Source of the DNA: Ampelocalamus luodianensis
Taxonomy: Eukaryota; Streptophyta; Magnoliopsida; Poales; Poaceae
Reading direction: 5' to 3'
Length of the DNA stretch: 64,000 nt
Assembly (NCBI GenBank): GCA_036346255.1
Contig: CM070628.1
Location: forward strand, 12,849,840 to 12,913,839
The notes under the pieces are model-generated. The model did no database searches. It was not told the origin of the DNA and saw only the letters and a list, made by a program, of their open reading frames with translations. A program made the position numbers and the translations under genes. Shown one piece after another: positions 1 through 10,680 of this stretch (its first letter is position 1; every line of letters begins with the position of its first letter).

Positions 1-3000
1 TCCTGGTATGCTAAAATTGTTGAAACTTGTATAAAGTACCAGATGGGTGCTGGTGTATCGATTCATGAAACCTTGTTTATAGGAAATTATGTTAGTGGAT
101 CTTTAATCATGTTTTGAAATGATTTCTGAACAAAGGTGAAATATGAATCTATGTTTATATATGGTTATGTGATTGCAAATAGAATTAGTACTGTATGCAC
201 ACACATGATCAGTACAATCATCAGTTGTTAATGAGTGCTGAAGAAGGTGTTGAGCAACACCAACAGTTGAGTAGATGAATTTCGTAAGTAGTCTTTGATA
301 GCGTGCGTTGTGATATTGTTATTGCTTAGCATAATCTGGTTATAATAAATTTGTTTCAACCTTGTGGTTTGTGTTCCCTTTGGGAAGTTTTAGGATGGAG
401 TAATAAAGTTTGATGATTCTTGGTACTAGTATATGTTGTCGATGTTGTTAAATCGTCAAAATGTGAGAATAGGGTTAATTCTCGTAGTAATTTGATCACC
501 CATGGTGATATTTTCTAAATGATCAAATTTCAAGTTTTGTGTTCATGATCTTTTGGGGGTTCAGGCTTTATGTGGTAAATGAAGTTTATCGAGTAACGAT
601 ATGTTGCAAAGTTGCAATGGTTCTTCAGTGATGCAAGTGCTTCGATTTTGAATACTTATTTGTTCTTATCTGTTAAGGTTCGATATTCTCTTCTTGTGAG
701 GCTTATGCGTTCAACTGTGGACTCCACTTATGTTGTATGAGTTCATTGCTTAATTGGTTTTTTCCTTGGTCCCGTGTTCAGTGCGAGTGGTAGATGAGTT
801 TTCTAGTTGGTGAAAAAAATCGTTCCCAATTGCCTCTTCTTTTGAGAAAGATTCAACCCATTCTTTCACGTGGGTCTTTAGAAGTGTTTTCTAATTGTTG
901 TTGAGAGAATTGAAGTTAATACCGTTCAGATGAGAATATTTCAAGTTTAGCTTTCTTGATATTTTGGAGCTCATGAATCATCTGGTAGCTGAAATTATTT
1001 TAAATAAATTGAGGTATTGAATTGTCTTGTTGCTTCTTAAGAGATTCATGTGATTTAATCTTAAAGGATTTTTGGTTTGAGTTGGCAACGTGAAGCTGCA
1101 ATTAAAGAAAAATTATGTTGGTTCCCTTAAGAGGAGAATAATCTGCTTGCTTTTCATGAAATCCTGTAATTGGAAATGTTTCGAGTTTGGTGGCTGAGAT
1201 TATTTGGATCTCATGTTTCGTGTGTAGTTGAATTGTTCTGAACAAATATGACGTATTGAAGAATTTCATTGGTTCTTAATTAGTCCTTGTGGTTTGGACT
1301 AAAGACCTTATCTTGTTCGTGTGGCAAAGCGATGTTAGTTAAAGAATTAATTTCAGTGTTAAAGGAAAGAGTGCAGTAGGAATATTTGAGAATTTGAGTC
1401 AAGTTTTGTAACTTGTGGTTATTTGAATTGTTCATAAACTTTTTGCTCTTTTCACTCAAGAGTTGTCGAGTTTCAATCGCAATGTCATTTTTCTTATTGG
1501 TGGTTATTTGCTATTCCCTTTTCGAGGGATGCGTGCCCTCCGCTGTGAACTCAACTTTCGTTTTCCCAGATCTTCATTACCAGATTATTTCCTTGGGTTT
1601 CGTGCTCACTGTGAGCAGCAACTTTTTCTTGTGCGGTGAAACTTGTCCTTGTTCATCTCTTTCTTTTGAGAAAGGATCAACAGTTTTGTGTTGCAAAATT
1701 TTACAAAGCGTAAGTTGTCAATTGTTTGGTGGTGGTTAAGTGATTGTAGGGGTGAGATTTTGCTACCAAGCTATTGGAGGAGTAATAGAAGATGAGTTGG
1801 TTTTGACCTGAACCTCTTGGAGGGAAGTTGATTCAGATGGAATGTTTGGCTTCGAAGTAAAACTACATAGTGTTCGACTAAGTAGGACCTATGGTATAGT
1901 GTAGCTCCAGAACTTTGGTTCATGTTGAAAGGTTGGGGATTATCAAATGTATGGCAACCGTAATCAATTTTATAGAGTAACATAATTGGAAAGTATCGCG
2001 ATGTTGTGTGAGTGATTCCTGATGATGTCAATGAGTGAGTATATCGGAATTGTGGGGATCCTAGAGATTTAATCCGATGATTTCACTATTTGTTATAAGA
2101 GGAATTCGTTGTAGAGGTCTGGGAGGTTAAATTTGGGCTTTCCATTTTCATGCTAGACTTTTGGTTGCCCAAAGATTTGCGTGTAGAGGGGATAGAAAAA
2201 AAACTGGAGTATACTGAGTAGCGGAATGATTGTCGATAGAACCCTTCTGATGTAGTTCATGAGCGGGTGTGTTGAGGATTCTGATGTGTTATTCTTGAAA
2301 GTTGGAGGTGATGATATTGCATGGGTTTTTGAGGTGTTTTGGTGCCTTCTATCAAATTAATGTCATCAGTTGAAGGAGTTGTCTAGAGTGTTCAGTGGAA
2401 TCAATAGAGTCTCTCTACAAAGGTGTGGATGATGTATTTCAGTTTAAGCCTAAATTTGGGGATGTTAAATTAAGAGGTTTGGAACCATATGATATACGAT
2501 GAATTCGAATTCTAAGGTTTGAGAGATATTTTATTCCAAAAAGTGAAACTAAGGAAAAAGATGTCTTCTTGTTTAGTGAAGCGTTTTCTTTATTCTCGCA
2601 TGAGTTTTGTGCGGTTGACCAATGTCTTTCGTAAGTTGAGTTTGACTCGATTTTGGTATGTGTGGTTCTTATCGGTTCAGGAAGAATAAAGGAAGTTTTT
2701 TATTTGAGCATTCAAGTGTTTTTCCCCCTTTGGTTTTCGTGACGTTTATTCGCAAATTGCCACTTGGAAAGTGGAAAGGTTTTCTTGATGAAATTGTGAT
2801 TTCTGGATTTTACTCTTCAGTGCCCAGTTGGTAACGTATAGCTGTGATGTGAATCTTTCTTATTCAGATGTGTTTTGCCGGTAAAAGTGATTGCTTAAAG
2901 AGAGTTTTGTTGTATGTTTCCGGTTAAAGGAGGTGATCCTTGTTTTTAGTGAAGAGTTCAATTAAGAGGTGGAATAAGAGTTTCGTGTTCTATGTGCTTG

Positions 3001-3186
3001 ATGTGTGGTTCGACATCAATGGGGAGGTTAGCCCACGGTACGTTGGGTTGTTTTCGCTAGTTGGCGTATCGCTAGGACCGTTTCGGGTCCCTACGCGGTG
3101 AATGCAATTTTTGGTATGTTCTGGTGCCGAGAGAGTACCTAGAAGATCCAAAGTTTGATTATTCGTTAACGTCGTGAATCATCGAG
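1..3186 (+). other. Degenerate non-coding interior of element A with internal repeats
   Basis: No protein-coding frame can be supported here. The DNA is T-rich and CG-poor. It contains diverged direct repeats: a block near 925-1020 (from GAGAATATTTC to GAGGTATTGAA) recurs near 1170-1265, and motifs around 730-850 recur near 1580-1690. This looks like an old, mutated internal region, either a decayed pol gene or a non-coding stuffer of a non-autonomous element. I cannot tell which. Confidence 0.5.
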
Positions 3187-3385
3187 TAGGATCTTACCTT
3201 CGAGTCTTGTCCGATGAGTGTACCTAGATATGTCAGGTTGAGTGTTAGGACTTACGTCGTTTTACGTTATTTATGTTGTGGTCCTCCGTTCGAGAGAGAG
3301 GCCACCCGGGAGTTGGAGTTTCGCATGCGTGCGCGTTATCCGGATTCGTTCACTTCGGGTATGTGGTTACCATTGTTAGTCCTCA
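3187..3385 (+). pseudogene. Relic of gypsy pol C-terminus (chromodomain end)
   Basis: In the frame read from about 3187, residues resembling the end of a chromovirus integrase/chromodomain can be followed: a DLTFE-like start, a basic middle, then EATRELEFRMRARYPDSF at about 3299-3352. That last stretch matches the family pattern EATWE-x-E-x-M-x(2)-xYPxLF found at the end of Tekay/Del polyproteins. Stops occur upstream. The relic sits about 100 bp before the polypurine tract, where the end of pol is expected. Seen: the motif. Inferred: the clade. Confidence 0.55.
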
Positions 3386-3440
3386 GTGGTGGTTGTTCTT
3401 TTGCGTGGAGCCGTGTGAGGATTCGAGGTCGAATCCTGTT

Positions 3441-3454
3441 TAAGGGGGGTAGAA
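3441..3454 (+). other. Polypurine tract of element A
   Basis: TAAGGGGGGTAGAA lies directly before the TG of the 3' LTR, as expected for the plus-strand primer of reverse transcription. Confidence 0.8.
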
Positions 3455-4854
3455 TGTAATACCCCAAATTACATTTAGCGAGAATATTATTCGTAGAGGG
3501 AATTTACTCATTATTCGATAGCAAATGTAATAAAGAGTAGAGAGAATTTTTTATTCGGGAGTTGGAAATTATATTAAATTCAAAGTTTTGGGGATCTTTG
3601 GAGTGTGGACCTCCGGCCTAAGCTCGTCCATCCTTTTGGCCAGCCAGGGGTGGGCCATTAAGGGGGGAAGGTGCTCTAGGGCCCAAGGCCCAAGCCGCCC
3701 CCTCCTTCTAAACCCTAACCGCCCCTTACCCCCATCCCTTGGCCGAAATTTCCCCTCCCCCTCCCTCTTGAAGCTGCCACCCCTACCCCTCCCTCTCCCT
3801 TGCACCCTTCCACCTCCTCCCTTGGAGCTGCCCAACCCATGGATGAGCGCCTCACATTCCTTGATGCCGACCTCCCTGCTGTCGGCCTCTCACGAAGGAA
3901 GGGCTGTTCAAGAAGGGGGGATTGAGGGTCATCCTCTACAAGGATCTTCGTCGTCTTCCTGGTGCTCCAAGGGTAACGATGGGTTTCTTGTGATGTTAGT
4001 AAGTCATTAGATGCGTTTGCGATTAGACCGATTGGTTCAGATTGTTTCTGTTCTTCGTTCAGTTTTGTCCTGTTTCTTGCGTGCACTGTTTCGACTACCT
4101 AGAGTCCGAATTCGAAGAGTTGATACCCTAGAGTTAGTTAGGTCTTGTTCTTAGCTTTCGATGGCCGCCAAGAACACTGAATTCCGACGTACGGATAAAA
4201 AGTTATGTTAGTTTTCGTCTCTGCTGTCCAGAATCCTGACGAGAATAAACTGTCAAGTTATCTTTTAAAATATGAGTGTGTTAATGGAAAATTCAGGGCT
4301 TTCACCCAACTAGGTTATTGTAGGCCTTGGTCTTAGCTTTTGATATTGTTAAAGAACTCTCAATTCGGAGTTGTAGATTAAAAGTTATGATCGTTTTAAT
4401 ACTGTTGTCTTAATTGTGTAGACAGTTTCTGTTCTGCTGTTTCAGTTATCTGTCAGTAAATTAAATTGGCCGAATTGGGTTACCTTGTCAACTAGAGTAT
4501 TGTAGTTATGTCAGTTAAGAATCCATAAAAATTGGTCTCACCTCATTCCGAGTTCCAGACCAATAGATATGATTTTTACCGTTCTGCTGTCCAGTTTCGG
4601 GTTGTGCCTGAGTAGTCTGTTTTCAGATTAGAGCTAACTAGTTAATTGTGGGTTATCGGGAAGGAGTTGTAGAACGTTATTGGAAGCGCTCTATTGTATG
4701 TTGTATTTATTTCGAGTACTTACTTGTGTAGGCAGAGAGGCTTCGGGTTTAGGGACATCTCATATGAAAGTACATTGACTTTTGTGTGAATTGTAATTAC
4801 TGGATGCTCGATGTTTAATATTGTGTTTTGTTCGATATGAGAGAAGCTTCAATA

Positions 4855-5200
4855 TTCATGTTCCGTCCACGGGAGTGGAATATCCACGGGAGTGGTGGTT
4901 AAAGAATACAAGAGGTTCCAAGGATTATGTTCCTTGCGTATGTTCTTTCATATGTGTGCAGATGATGTTAGTCATAATACTTATGTTCATTAATGCATCC
5001 ATGTTCGTGTTCCGTCCACGGGAGTGGAGTCTAAAGTCCCATCAATTCCAGTATGGGCATGTGAAGTCCCACCATTCCAATGTGGGCAGTTTTGGGCACC
5101 CGTATGAAACGTTCTTCATACGGTATTTTGGATCCCCGTATTTCGATAAATACGGGCTTAAGTGCACACCGACGGGTGTGTCACTAGCTATACCGGTATA
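4855..5200 (+). repeat. Ladder of short hairpins in LTR A
   Basis: Two copies of a TTCCGTCCACGGGAGTGGA motif (about 4861-4880 and 5010-5028) are followed by a run of inverted repeats. CCCAT/ATGGG and CCCAC/GTGGG lie near 5038-5087. CCGTATGAA (5100-5108) pairs with TTCATACGG (5115-5123). CCCGTATTT (5135-5143) pairs with AAATACGGG (5148-5156). CACACC pairs with GGTGTG at 5165-5180. A perfect TATACCGGTATA palindrome ends the run at 5189-5200. Function unknown. Confidence 0.75.
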
Positions 5201-5335
5201 AGCATGTGTGATCCATTCTTTTCATTAAATCCATTCATTCTATTCATTCATGCACTCATTCGGGGTATGTTCGCATTCTTTAATGATGAGGTCTTGTTCG
5301 TATTTGTGGTATGTTCATTTATTCACTGTACTTGC

Positions 5336-5350
5336 TGAGTCATGGACTCA
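5336..5350 (+). repeat. Hairpin near LTR A end, shared position with B and D
   Basis: TGAGTC, loop ATG, GACTCA, followed by TTCTTGC. Hairpins of the same layout (GAG..., paired CTC, then ...CTTGC) occur late in the LTRs of elements B and D with different but matching stem bases. Confidence 0.5.
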
Positions 5351-5739
5351 TTCTTGCTTTGTTTGTTTATTTTAGGTGATCATTGATGCTGGCTCTATCG
5401 GGAGGGAGTAGACACGCACTAATCTTGCAATTCACCATAAACAAGTTCAACAATATGATTTAGTTTCTATCTTTCATTTGTTAAGGGATGAACTGTAATA
5501 AATAAATTTAAATGGTGAAGGAAGGATACCTTCTCCATGTTGTGATTGATTATGTATTGCTTGTGATCTTCGATCATCCTTCGTTACACTTGCTTGATTT
5601 CAGACTATTCATGTCATGGTTCTATTAAGTAGTGATTTCTTTATATCATTAGTTGATATTATTCAAATTCTTCCGCAATATGGATGTATGTTAGATGATT
5701 TAGGTGACATCTTGGCTTCCGAATAGTCAGGGTGTTACA

Positions 5740-6237
5740 GTTGTGACTTGTGGTAGGCTACGAGGAGACGGAATGGAGCTGTCTTGTCGGGACTCACTGA
5801 CTCAGGGTCGAGCCTGCCAATGACTAGCAGCTCATTTGCTCCCAAGCCTAGGGACATTTTTTTTTTCCATTTCAAGGCAGAAAACTTTGTCCAAAATTGA
5901 GAGACTTTTGTAACGTTACAAGGCTGAGTGTGGCAATTTTGGGATAGAAACTTTGGGAATGGTATTTCTCAAAACACCAGCATTTAACCGCTGTAAATCT
6001 AAAAATCCCGAACAAAAAATGCAGGAAAACTTAAAATGTAAAGAATGCATTTTGATGCAATAGCTCTCTACGAATTTTCAAAGAACTCCTAGGAGCCATT
6101 TATTTCATCCAAACACCCTTGTCCTCTTTTGGAACGTGGAAAAAATTATAGCAGCCTCGTGGGATTATATTGTTAGCAGTAAAATTCCTGCACTATTCCA
6201 AGGAAATTTGTCGTATGGGTCAACACCTTAATTTTTT
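5740..6237. other. Intergenic DNA, nothing recognised
   Basis: Flank of element A. No open frame, RNA gene or clear repeat is visible. It includes a T-run near 5859-5869 and ordinary AT-rich plant intergenic sequence. Confidence 0.5.
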
Positions 6238-6272
6238 TTCTCTTTCTTCGTTCCAAAAATATAGGTCCTATG
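6238..6272. mobile_element. Fragment of a Stowaway-like MITE terminus
   Basis: CTTTCTTCGTTCCAAAAATA followed by TAGGTCCTATG resembles the common grass Stowaway end (CTCCCTCCGTTCCAAAATATA...). Only one end is visible, so it is a fragment. Family assignment is from memory of the consensus and is tentative. Confidence 0.4.
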
Positions 6273-6276
6273 TATA

Positions 6277-6835
6277 TCCGCATCCAGTGATGAAGTTAGG
6301 ATGAAAATAGAAGGTGGGCTCAAAGCCTCGAATTAATTTGAGACAAATATAATTTTATATTCTTGTGTAATCAAATTTATATATGAATAAAAGCAAAGCA
6401 AAAAAGAAGAATATAAATACAATGAAGGTACCTCGCTAATAGAAAGTGCATCTCTAGAACATATAAATATAGTCCAGTGGGTAACGATCTGTACATCAAA
6501 ATTAGAAAAATTAGTAAAACAATAGCAAATTGTACTTAAATGATCATAAACATTTAAAATAAACGAACTATACCACTAAGACGAACCATGATTGCTCAAG
6601 TTGGACCATAATCTTTTTTCACACTATATTCTAACCAATCGAACTTATTAAACCATAATTCTTGAAAAGATCTCCACACTTTGTTATCCAATGTCTTTAG
6701 AAAGATATGGCCAATTGCTTGAGTTGGACCATTCAACAAATATACTCTCCTCACTTTATCTCTAATTTCATTGGCAAAATCTTCTATTGATATGCGATGC
6801 ACCGGAACAATAATTTCATTTGGATTAAATTCTTA
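6277..6835 (-). mobile_element. Relic of a hAT-like (TTF zinc-finger) DNA transposon
   Basis: The block begins with CCAGTGATGAAGTTAGGAT, which resembles the terminal sequence of plant hAT-like elements that encode TTF-type/ZMYM1-like proteins. It contains the transposase relic at 6596-6802 on the minus strand. No matching opposite end or TSD was found, and the rest of the gene is missing or unreadable. Confidence 0.35.
6596..6802 (-). pseudogene. Fragment of a TTF-type zinc-finger / hAT transposase-like protein
   Basis: A 68-residue open stretch resembles the N-terminal part of plant TTF-type zinc-finger proteins (ZMYM1-like, hAT-derived). Visible features are an EIRDKVRRVYLLNGPTQ segment, then WFNKFDWLEYSVKKD. 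The family pattern is EIRRAYLxxGPxQP... followed by WF-x(4)-WLEYSxxKDAAFCLxC. The cysteines that should follow KDAA are lost here, and the frame ends at a stop. The full family protein is several hundred residues, so this is a small relic. It has no neighbouring gene and there is no sign that it is expressed. Confidence 0.5.
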
Positions 6836-7547
6836 GTCGAGCCTTCTTTGGATTGGAGAAATTTGGGGACGGGAACGTGAGTTGCAGTCTGCAGATGTGC
6901 AAGGAACTAGCTCCAGAAGAGCAACAAACTTAGGGATAATCTTCATCAATGTGTGACGCAGAAGTAGTTATCCCATATTGAATCCATTCAGCAAAATGGT
7001 TGAAACAACATACTACTTTCCCGAAGTACTGCACAGTTGAAGCGAGGAGGGCTAGCTTATAAGCTTTCCTAGGCATTCAGTCCACCAATCAATTCAGTGA
7101 AGTATTTTGCTAGTTTGGAAAACTCCTTGAGCATTAAGAATGTTCTTGCACGCCCATGCCTGCAATATCACTAAAAAATGCTACCAGCCTGGATCCTGAA
7201 GCTTCATACAAAACTGAGGCCTGGAACAAAAGCATTGAACTGTTGAGACTTTGTCTGGTACAGCATGTGTAAAACCGACACCATGAGTCGTCCATAGATA
7301 ATTGAAACCAGACCTGACAGAAAACCCCACAGAAACATAGAAGCTGAGTAGCTGACTGAAAAACAATCGAAGTTTAAGTTCGAAGCTAGATGTTGGACTT
7401 GGTAGCTGGCACATGAATATTATCTGCAGTCTGCACACAACAAATTTCTGGAACTTGAGGCTAAAACCTTCCAATAACATGACTAACTGGAAGCAAATTT
7501 AAATTTGCATACAAGGAGCTTTTTCCATAAAGATAAAGATGTTGGGG
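6836..7547. other. Intergenic DNA with possible minus-strand coding relics
   Basis: No intact gene. On the minus strand, short stretches around 6940-7130 read like decayed coding sequence (for example RKAYKLALLASTVQYFGK near 7014-7070) with stops and shifts between them. I do not recognise the protein. It may be more of the adjacent hAT-like relic or another old insertion. Confidence 0.25.
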
Positions 7548-8010
7548 AGAAGAAACTTTGAAAAGGGTGAAAATAGATATATCTTGCTGGATATAGCAAG
7601 AAAAGCCACCTCATATTTTGTTTTCAACGAGTCACATTGGCACCTTTCCCTTCCACAAAGATAAGCTCGTGTCATCGTCAACCGTTGGCTAGTTCAACTG
7701 GTATAGAACATATGTATTATAGCGGGTTTGAGTCACACTAATTGCAAGGTGGGTTTATTGTGGAGAAGAGAATATGTGAGCGTAGAGAAGAAACTTTGAA
7801 AATGTTAAAACACATGTAACCTTGCCAGATATAGCAAGAAAAGCCACCTCAGATTTGTTTATGACGTTAAAACACATGTACCTATGTATCTTTCCCTTTC
7901 ACTGTTTCACAAGGTAAGCTCGTGTTATCGCTAACCTATGGCTGGTGTGTGTCTTTTGTAGTGGGTTTGAGTCACATTAATTGCACATTTGGTGGTTTTA
8001 TCCGTGGATT
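7548..8010. repeat. Diverged tandem duplication (two units of about 220-240 bp)
   Basis: Unit 1 (about 7548-7765) and unit 2 (about 7788-8010) share the ordered motifs AGAAGAAACTTTGAAAA, ATATAGCAAGAAAAGCCACC, TAAGCTCGTGT(C/T)ATCG and GGGTTTGAGTCACA(C/T)TAA. Divergence is moderate, with small indels. No coding potential. Confidence 0.7.
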
Positions 8011-9515
8011 TTTCGTGATTTCGTCATCTTTCCGTTGCTTAGAGAGAAAAAAAGTCGTGCTTACATTCACTGGCCAACTTAGGGGTAGCCAACAGTAAGA
8101 GGTAAAAAAAAACCGGGGTAAAATAAGCATCATATACCATAAAAAATAGTCGAAGCTATTCAGTAAAATAGCTTAAGATTGTCCTGCTTATTACACACGT
8201 CGTATACCGAAAGAACACCATGGGTAGACTGTAGAAACACATATGTTATGACTAAATAAATTGAGCTTGAAAAGAAGAAGAAAAAACTAACGCGTTCCCG
8301 CTTAGATTATCTGAAATGCAACGAACCCAAATATTCATAGTTTGACACTTTACAGTTGAAAACCTTAAATGGTGCATGCTTTTTATACACGACAAATAAT
8401 AAGTTTAATAAAAAAAGCATTTTGTGGGCGAAATGCATGATCCGTCATGGCGCCTACTGATAGATGCTCTCCTCCGGCCTACCATCAAATATGCTGGTGA
8501 TTTCACTGTTATGTCCTAAAGTGATGCCATGCAATGCAACCATCAGCATTGAACATGGTCATGGTCACTCATTTTCCTTTGTTTCATATTTTCGAATTGC
8601 TCATTTTCTTCTATCCTCCGCAATTTCTGTTAGCATTAGCAACAGCTAAAATTGATGCAATGACACATCCATTTCTGCCAGATATTCAACTTCCATTCAG
8701 GGGAAAACATTAAAACAACACTTTCAACAATAGATTTCACAAGATTATATGTGAGAAAAACTAGAAGTTCCAACAATGCACACAATTGTTTCAAACTAAC
8801 AAAAGGGATGCCCTACACTAATTAGATCAGGAACTATGAAGTTACAACAGCACATGGTTAGCAGCACTAGTAGCTTAGAAACTGTAGTGCGTGCTTCCAT
8901 GTCCAACGTCCAGTCTTCTCCAAAGGTACAGATTTGCGGTGAATGGTGATCTTCTCCTAATTGTTGCACACAGCAATCTTTTACAAATCTATTTGGAATA
9001 ACTCCAGATAGGAGTTTAGGATCAGAGCTCTACAAGAAAGGGCTGAATTTGTGTTGTATTTTATAAAATTTATTTTTGAAAAGAACTAAATCAATCCATC
9101 TCAGCTAAGCAGGCCTTAATTTTTTTAATAAAAATAAAAGAGGAAGAGCCGAACGCAGAACTGTCACCAAGGTATTCCCGGGCATCCAGGTTGTGGCTTG
9201 CTGTGTCTAATTTCTCACTTCTTCTTTTTTTCTCCATATGAGCTGAACATTCAACATTCTATTGTTGCCCCATATAAATATATGACACAGTGACAGAGTT
9301 ATGACATTGATAGATTTAGTGCTGCAAAAGATTTCAATTTACCTCATCGCAATTCATCTAACCCGTCTAATTAAATATCCAGTCTTTGGTTGGCACAGTG
9401 ACACTCTGTAATGGACACTCTGTAATTAAATATCCAAGGCTAATTCTTGCAAACAAATTTGGTACCAGAAAAAAAACTACGAAGCATTTCCACTCTGCAC
9501 TGTTCCAACAACTGC
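8011..9515. other. Intergenic AT-rich DNA, nothing recognised
   Basis: No gene, RNA or clear transposon end could be supported. A small direct repeat (ACACTCTGTAAT...AATATCC) occurs at about 9401-9437. Confidence 0.5.
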
Positions 9516-10059
9516 TAGTTTCTACAAACAGATTTACAATAATGGAAACCACAGACATGAGTTGACTCAATACAAATACATGTCTTAATTTAAGTAAACA
9601 CGCAAACACTGACACACAAACATCCAGTTGCGAAGAAAAAATAAGAAAAATAAATAAGGGATGTTTTTCCACTTCTAGAAATTTCATCCCCCAACTCAAA
9701 TCCAGCTAAATGGAAATTCACATTCTTGAGCTCCTCTCTTCACCATTTAGTAAAGCTACAGTTGATCCCCTATAAGAAAACAGCTTTGCTATTTTTAAGT
9801 TGCCTGAATTTTTTTTTAAATTTAAGTCAATTGTTGTGACTATTGGATCTGTGTAGAGATTGATGCATTATATGATTAGATATTGATCCAATGAATAAAA
9901 TATGTGGCTTATGTTTAATAAAATTTCAAGCACCTTACGAATAGACAATCCCATAAACATTGCGAGAACGAACCAAGGGGATGACTAACCTTGAAATTGC
10001 TCCATTTTTTTACTTATCCAGAATAACTGTCAGCACATTCTCTTCACCTTTGTCTTCTA
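9516..10059 (-). repeat. Duplicated 3' flank of the mTERF relic
   Basis: This block aligns in order with 10305-10680, the 3' flank of the intact mTERF gene. Shared pieces are CAAACAGATTTA(C/G)AATAATGGAAA, AATAAATAAGG/AATAAATCAAGG, TCTAGAAATTTC, AATCCAGCT and CATTGCGAGAA(C/T)GAA. About 170-190 extra bases (roughly 9763-9950) interrupt the relic's copy. The two flanks therefore come from a tandem gene duplication. Confidence 0.7.
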
Positions 10060-10280
10060 AAGGATCTGCTTCCACAGTTCCACTGGTGCTTTCCACTTCC
10101 AGTACAGCTAGAAGCACAAGCATCAGCAAGACCTGAACCACTCTATTTGTAAGGACACTCAACCTTATCTACAAATTTGTTCTCACTCACTGTAGCTGTG
10201 CAATAGAAGCCTAATGTGTTTTGTAGCAATCCCTTAGCTTTGACAACATTGAGCAACCGATGTTGTGGCACCAACCTTTG
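10060..10280 (-). pseudogene. Truncated mTERF-family pseudogene (C-terminal end only)
   Basis: Read on the minus strand, this piece encodes a peptide that aligns with the last part of the neighbouring intact mTERF protein. RLVPQHRLLNVVKAKGLL corresponds to RMVPRHDLLKFLKAKGLV, and ENKFVDKVECPYK corresponds to EDKFIDKFVHPYG. The match stops at about 10280, just before the 3' flank of the next gene copy begins at about 10305, so everything upstream was lost. Similarity by eye is only about half of the residues, which points to an old paralogue. mTERF genes are known to form tandem clusters in plants, and this looks like the remains of one. A stop occurs soon after the PYK motif, slightly earlier than in the intact gene. 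Confidence 0.75.
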
Positions 10281-10304
10281 CCCTGCCAAAACTTGCTAGT
10301 TGCT

Positions 10305-10389
10305 AGTTTACACAAACAGATTTAGAATAATGGAAATAACAGACACGGGCTGAACAAATCCAAATACGTACCTTCAATCAAGTAAACAT

Positions 10390-10430
<41 letters not shown>

Positions 10431-10680
10431 TCTGGCTGTGAAAAAACTAAGAAAATAAATCAAGGATAATCTGTCAACCTCTAGAAATTTCCCTAATTCA
10501 TATCCAGCTTAATTGAAAGTCGCATTCTAGAGCTCTGCTCTTCATCAATTAGTACACAGTCGATCACCTCCAGCAAACATTTGAAACATTGCGAGAATGA
10601 ATCAGGGGGATGGTTAACCATTCCATCTTGTTGGCACAATCGCAGAACAAGTGTCAACACATTATTTTGCCTTTGTGTTC
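10305..10680 (-). repeat. 3' flank of the mTERF gene, duplicated at 9516-10059
   Basis: Presumed 3' UTR and downstream sequence of the intact mTERF gene. It is recognisable as the second copy of the block at 9516-10059 and contains an AC microsatellite absent from the first copy. Confidence 0.6.
10394..10426. repeat. (AC)n microsatellite
   Basis: An uninterrupted AC dinucleotide run of about 16 units. The paralogous position in the older copy (about 9600-9625) has only short, broken AC stretches, so the run expanded after the duplication. Confidence 0.95.

Larger units (their letters stand above)
1..5739 (+). mobile_element. Ty3/gypsy LTR retrotransposon A (3' part)
   Basis: The interior (1-3454), a polypurine tract and a complete 3' LTR are visible; the 5' LTR lies before the window. 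Orientation is set by the polypurine tract immediately left of the LTR and by a chromodomain-like end of pol on the plus strand at 3187-3385. Clade is inferred as Tekay/Del-like chromovirus from that relic and from the TGTAATACCC start. The interior has no long reading frame and is heavily decayed, so this copy cannot be autonomous. The right flank begins GTTGT at 5740, but the TSD cannot be checked without the left end. Confidence 0.8.
3455..5739 (+). repeat. 3' LTR of element A (2285 bp)
   Basis: The LTR starts TGTAATACCC and ends GGGTGTTACA, an almost perfect terminal inverted repeat with canonical TG...CA ends. It carries several open frames around 3588-4086, but these overlap on opposite strands and have no recognisable domain, so I treat them as non-coding. 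The right half (4855-5200) is dense in short hairpins, and another hairpin lies at 5336-5350. The partner LTR is outside the window, so age cannot be judged. Confidence 0.85.

Noticed and set aside
3569..4086. Overlapping open frames on both strands in LTR A
   Set aside because: Low-complexity, Pro/Gly/Arg-rich frames with no homology inside an LTR.
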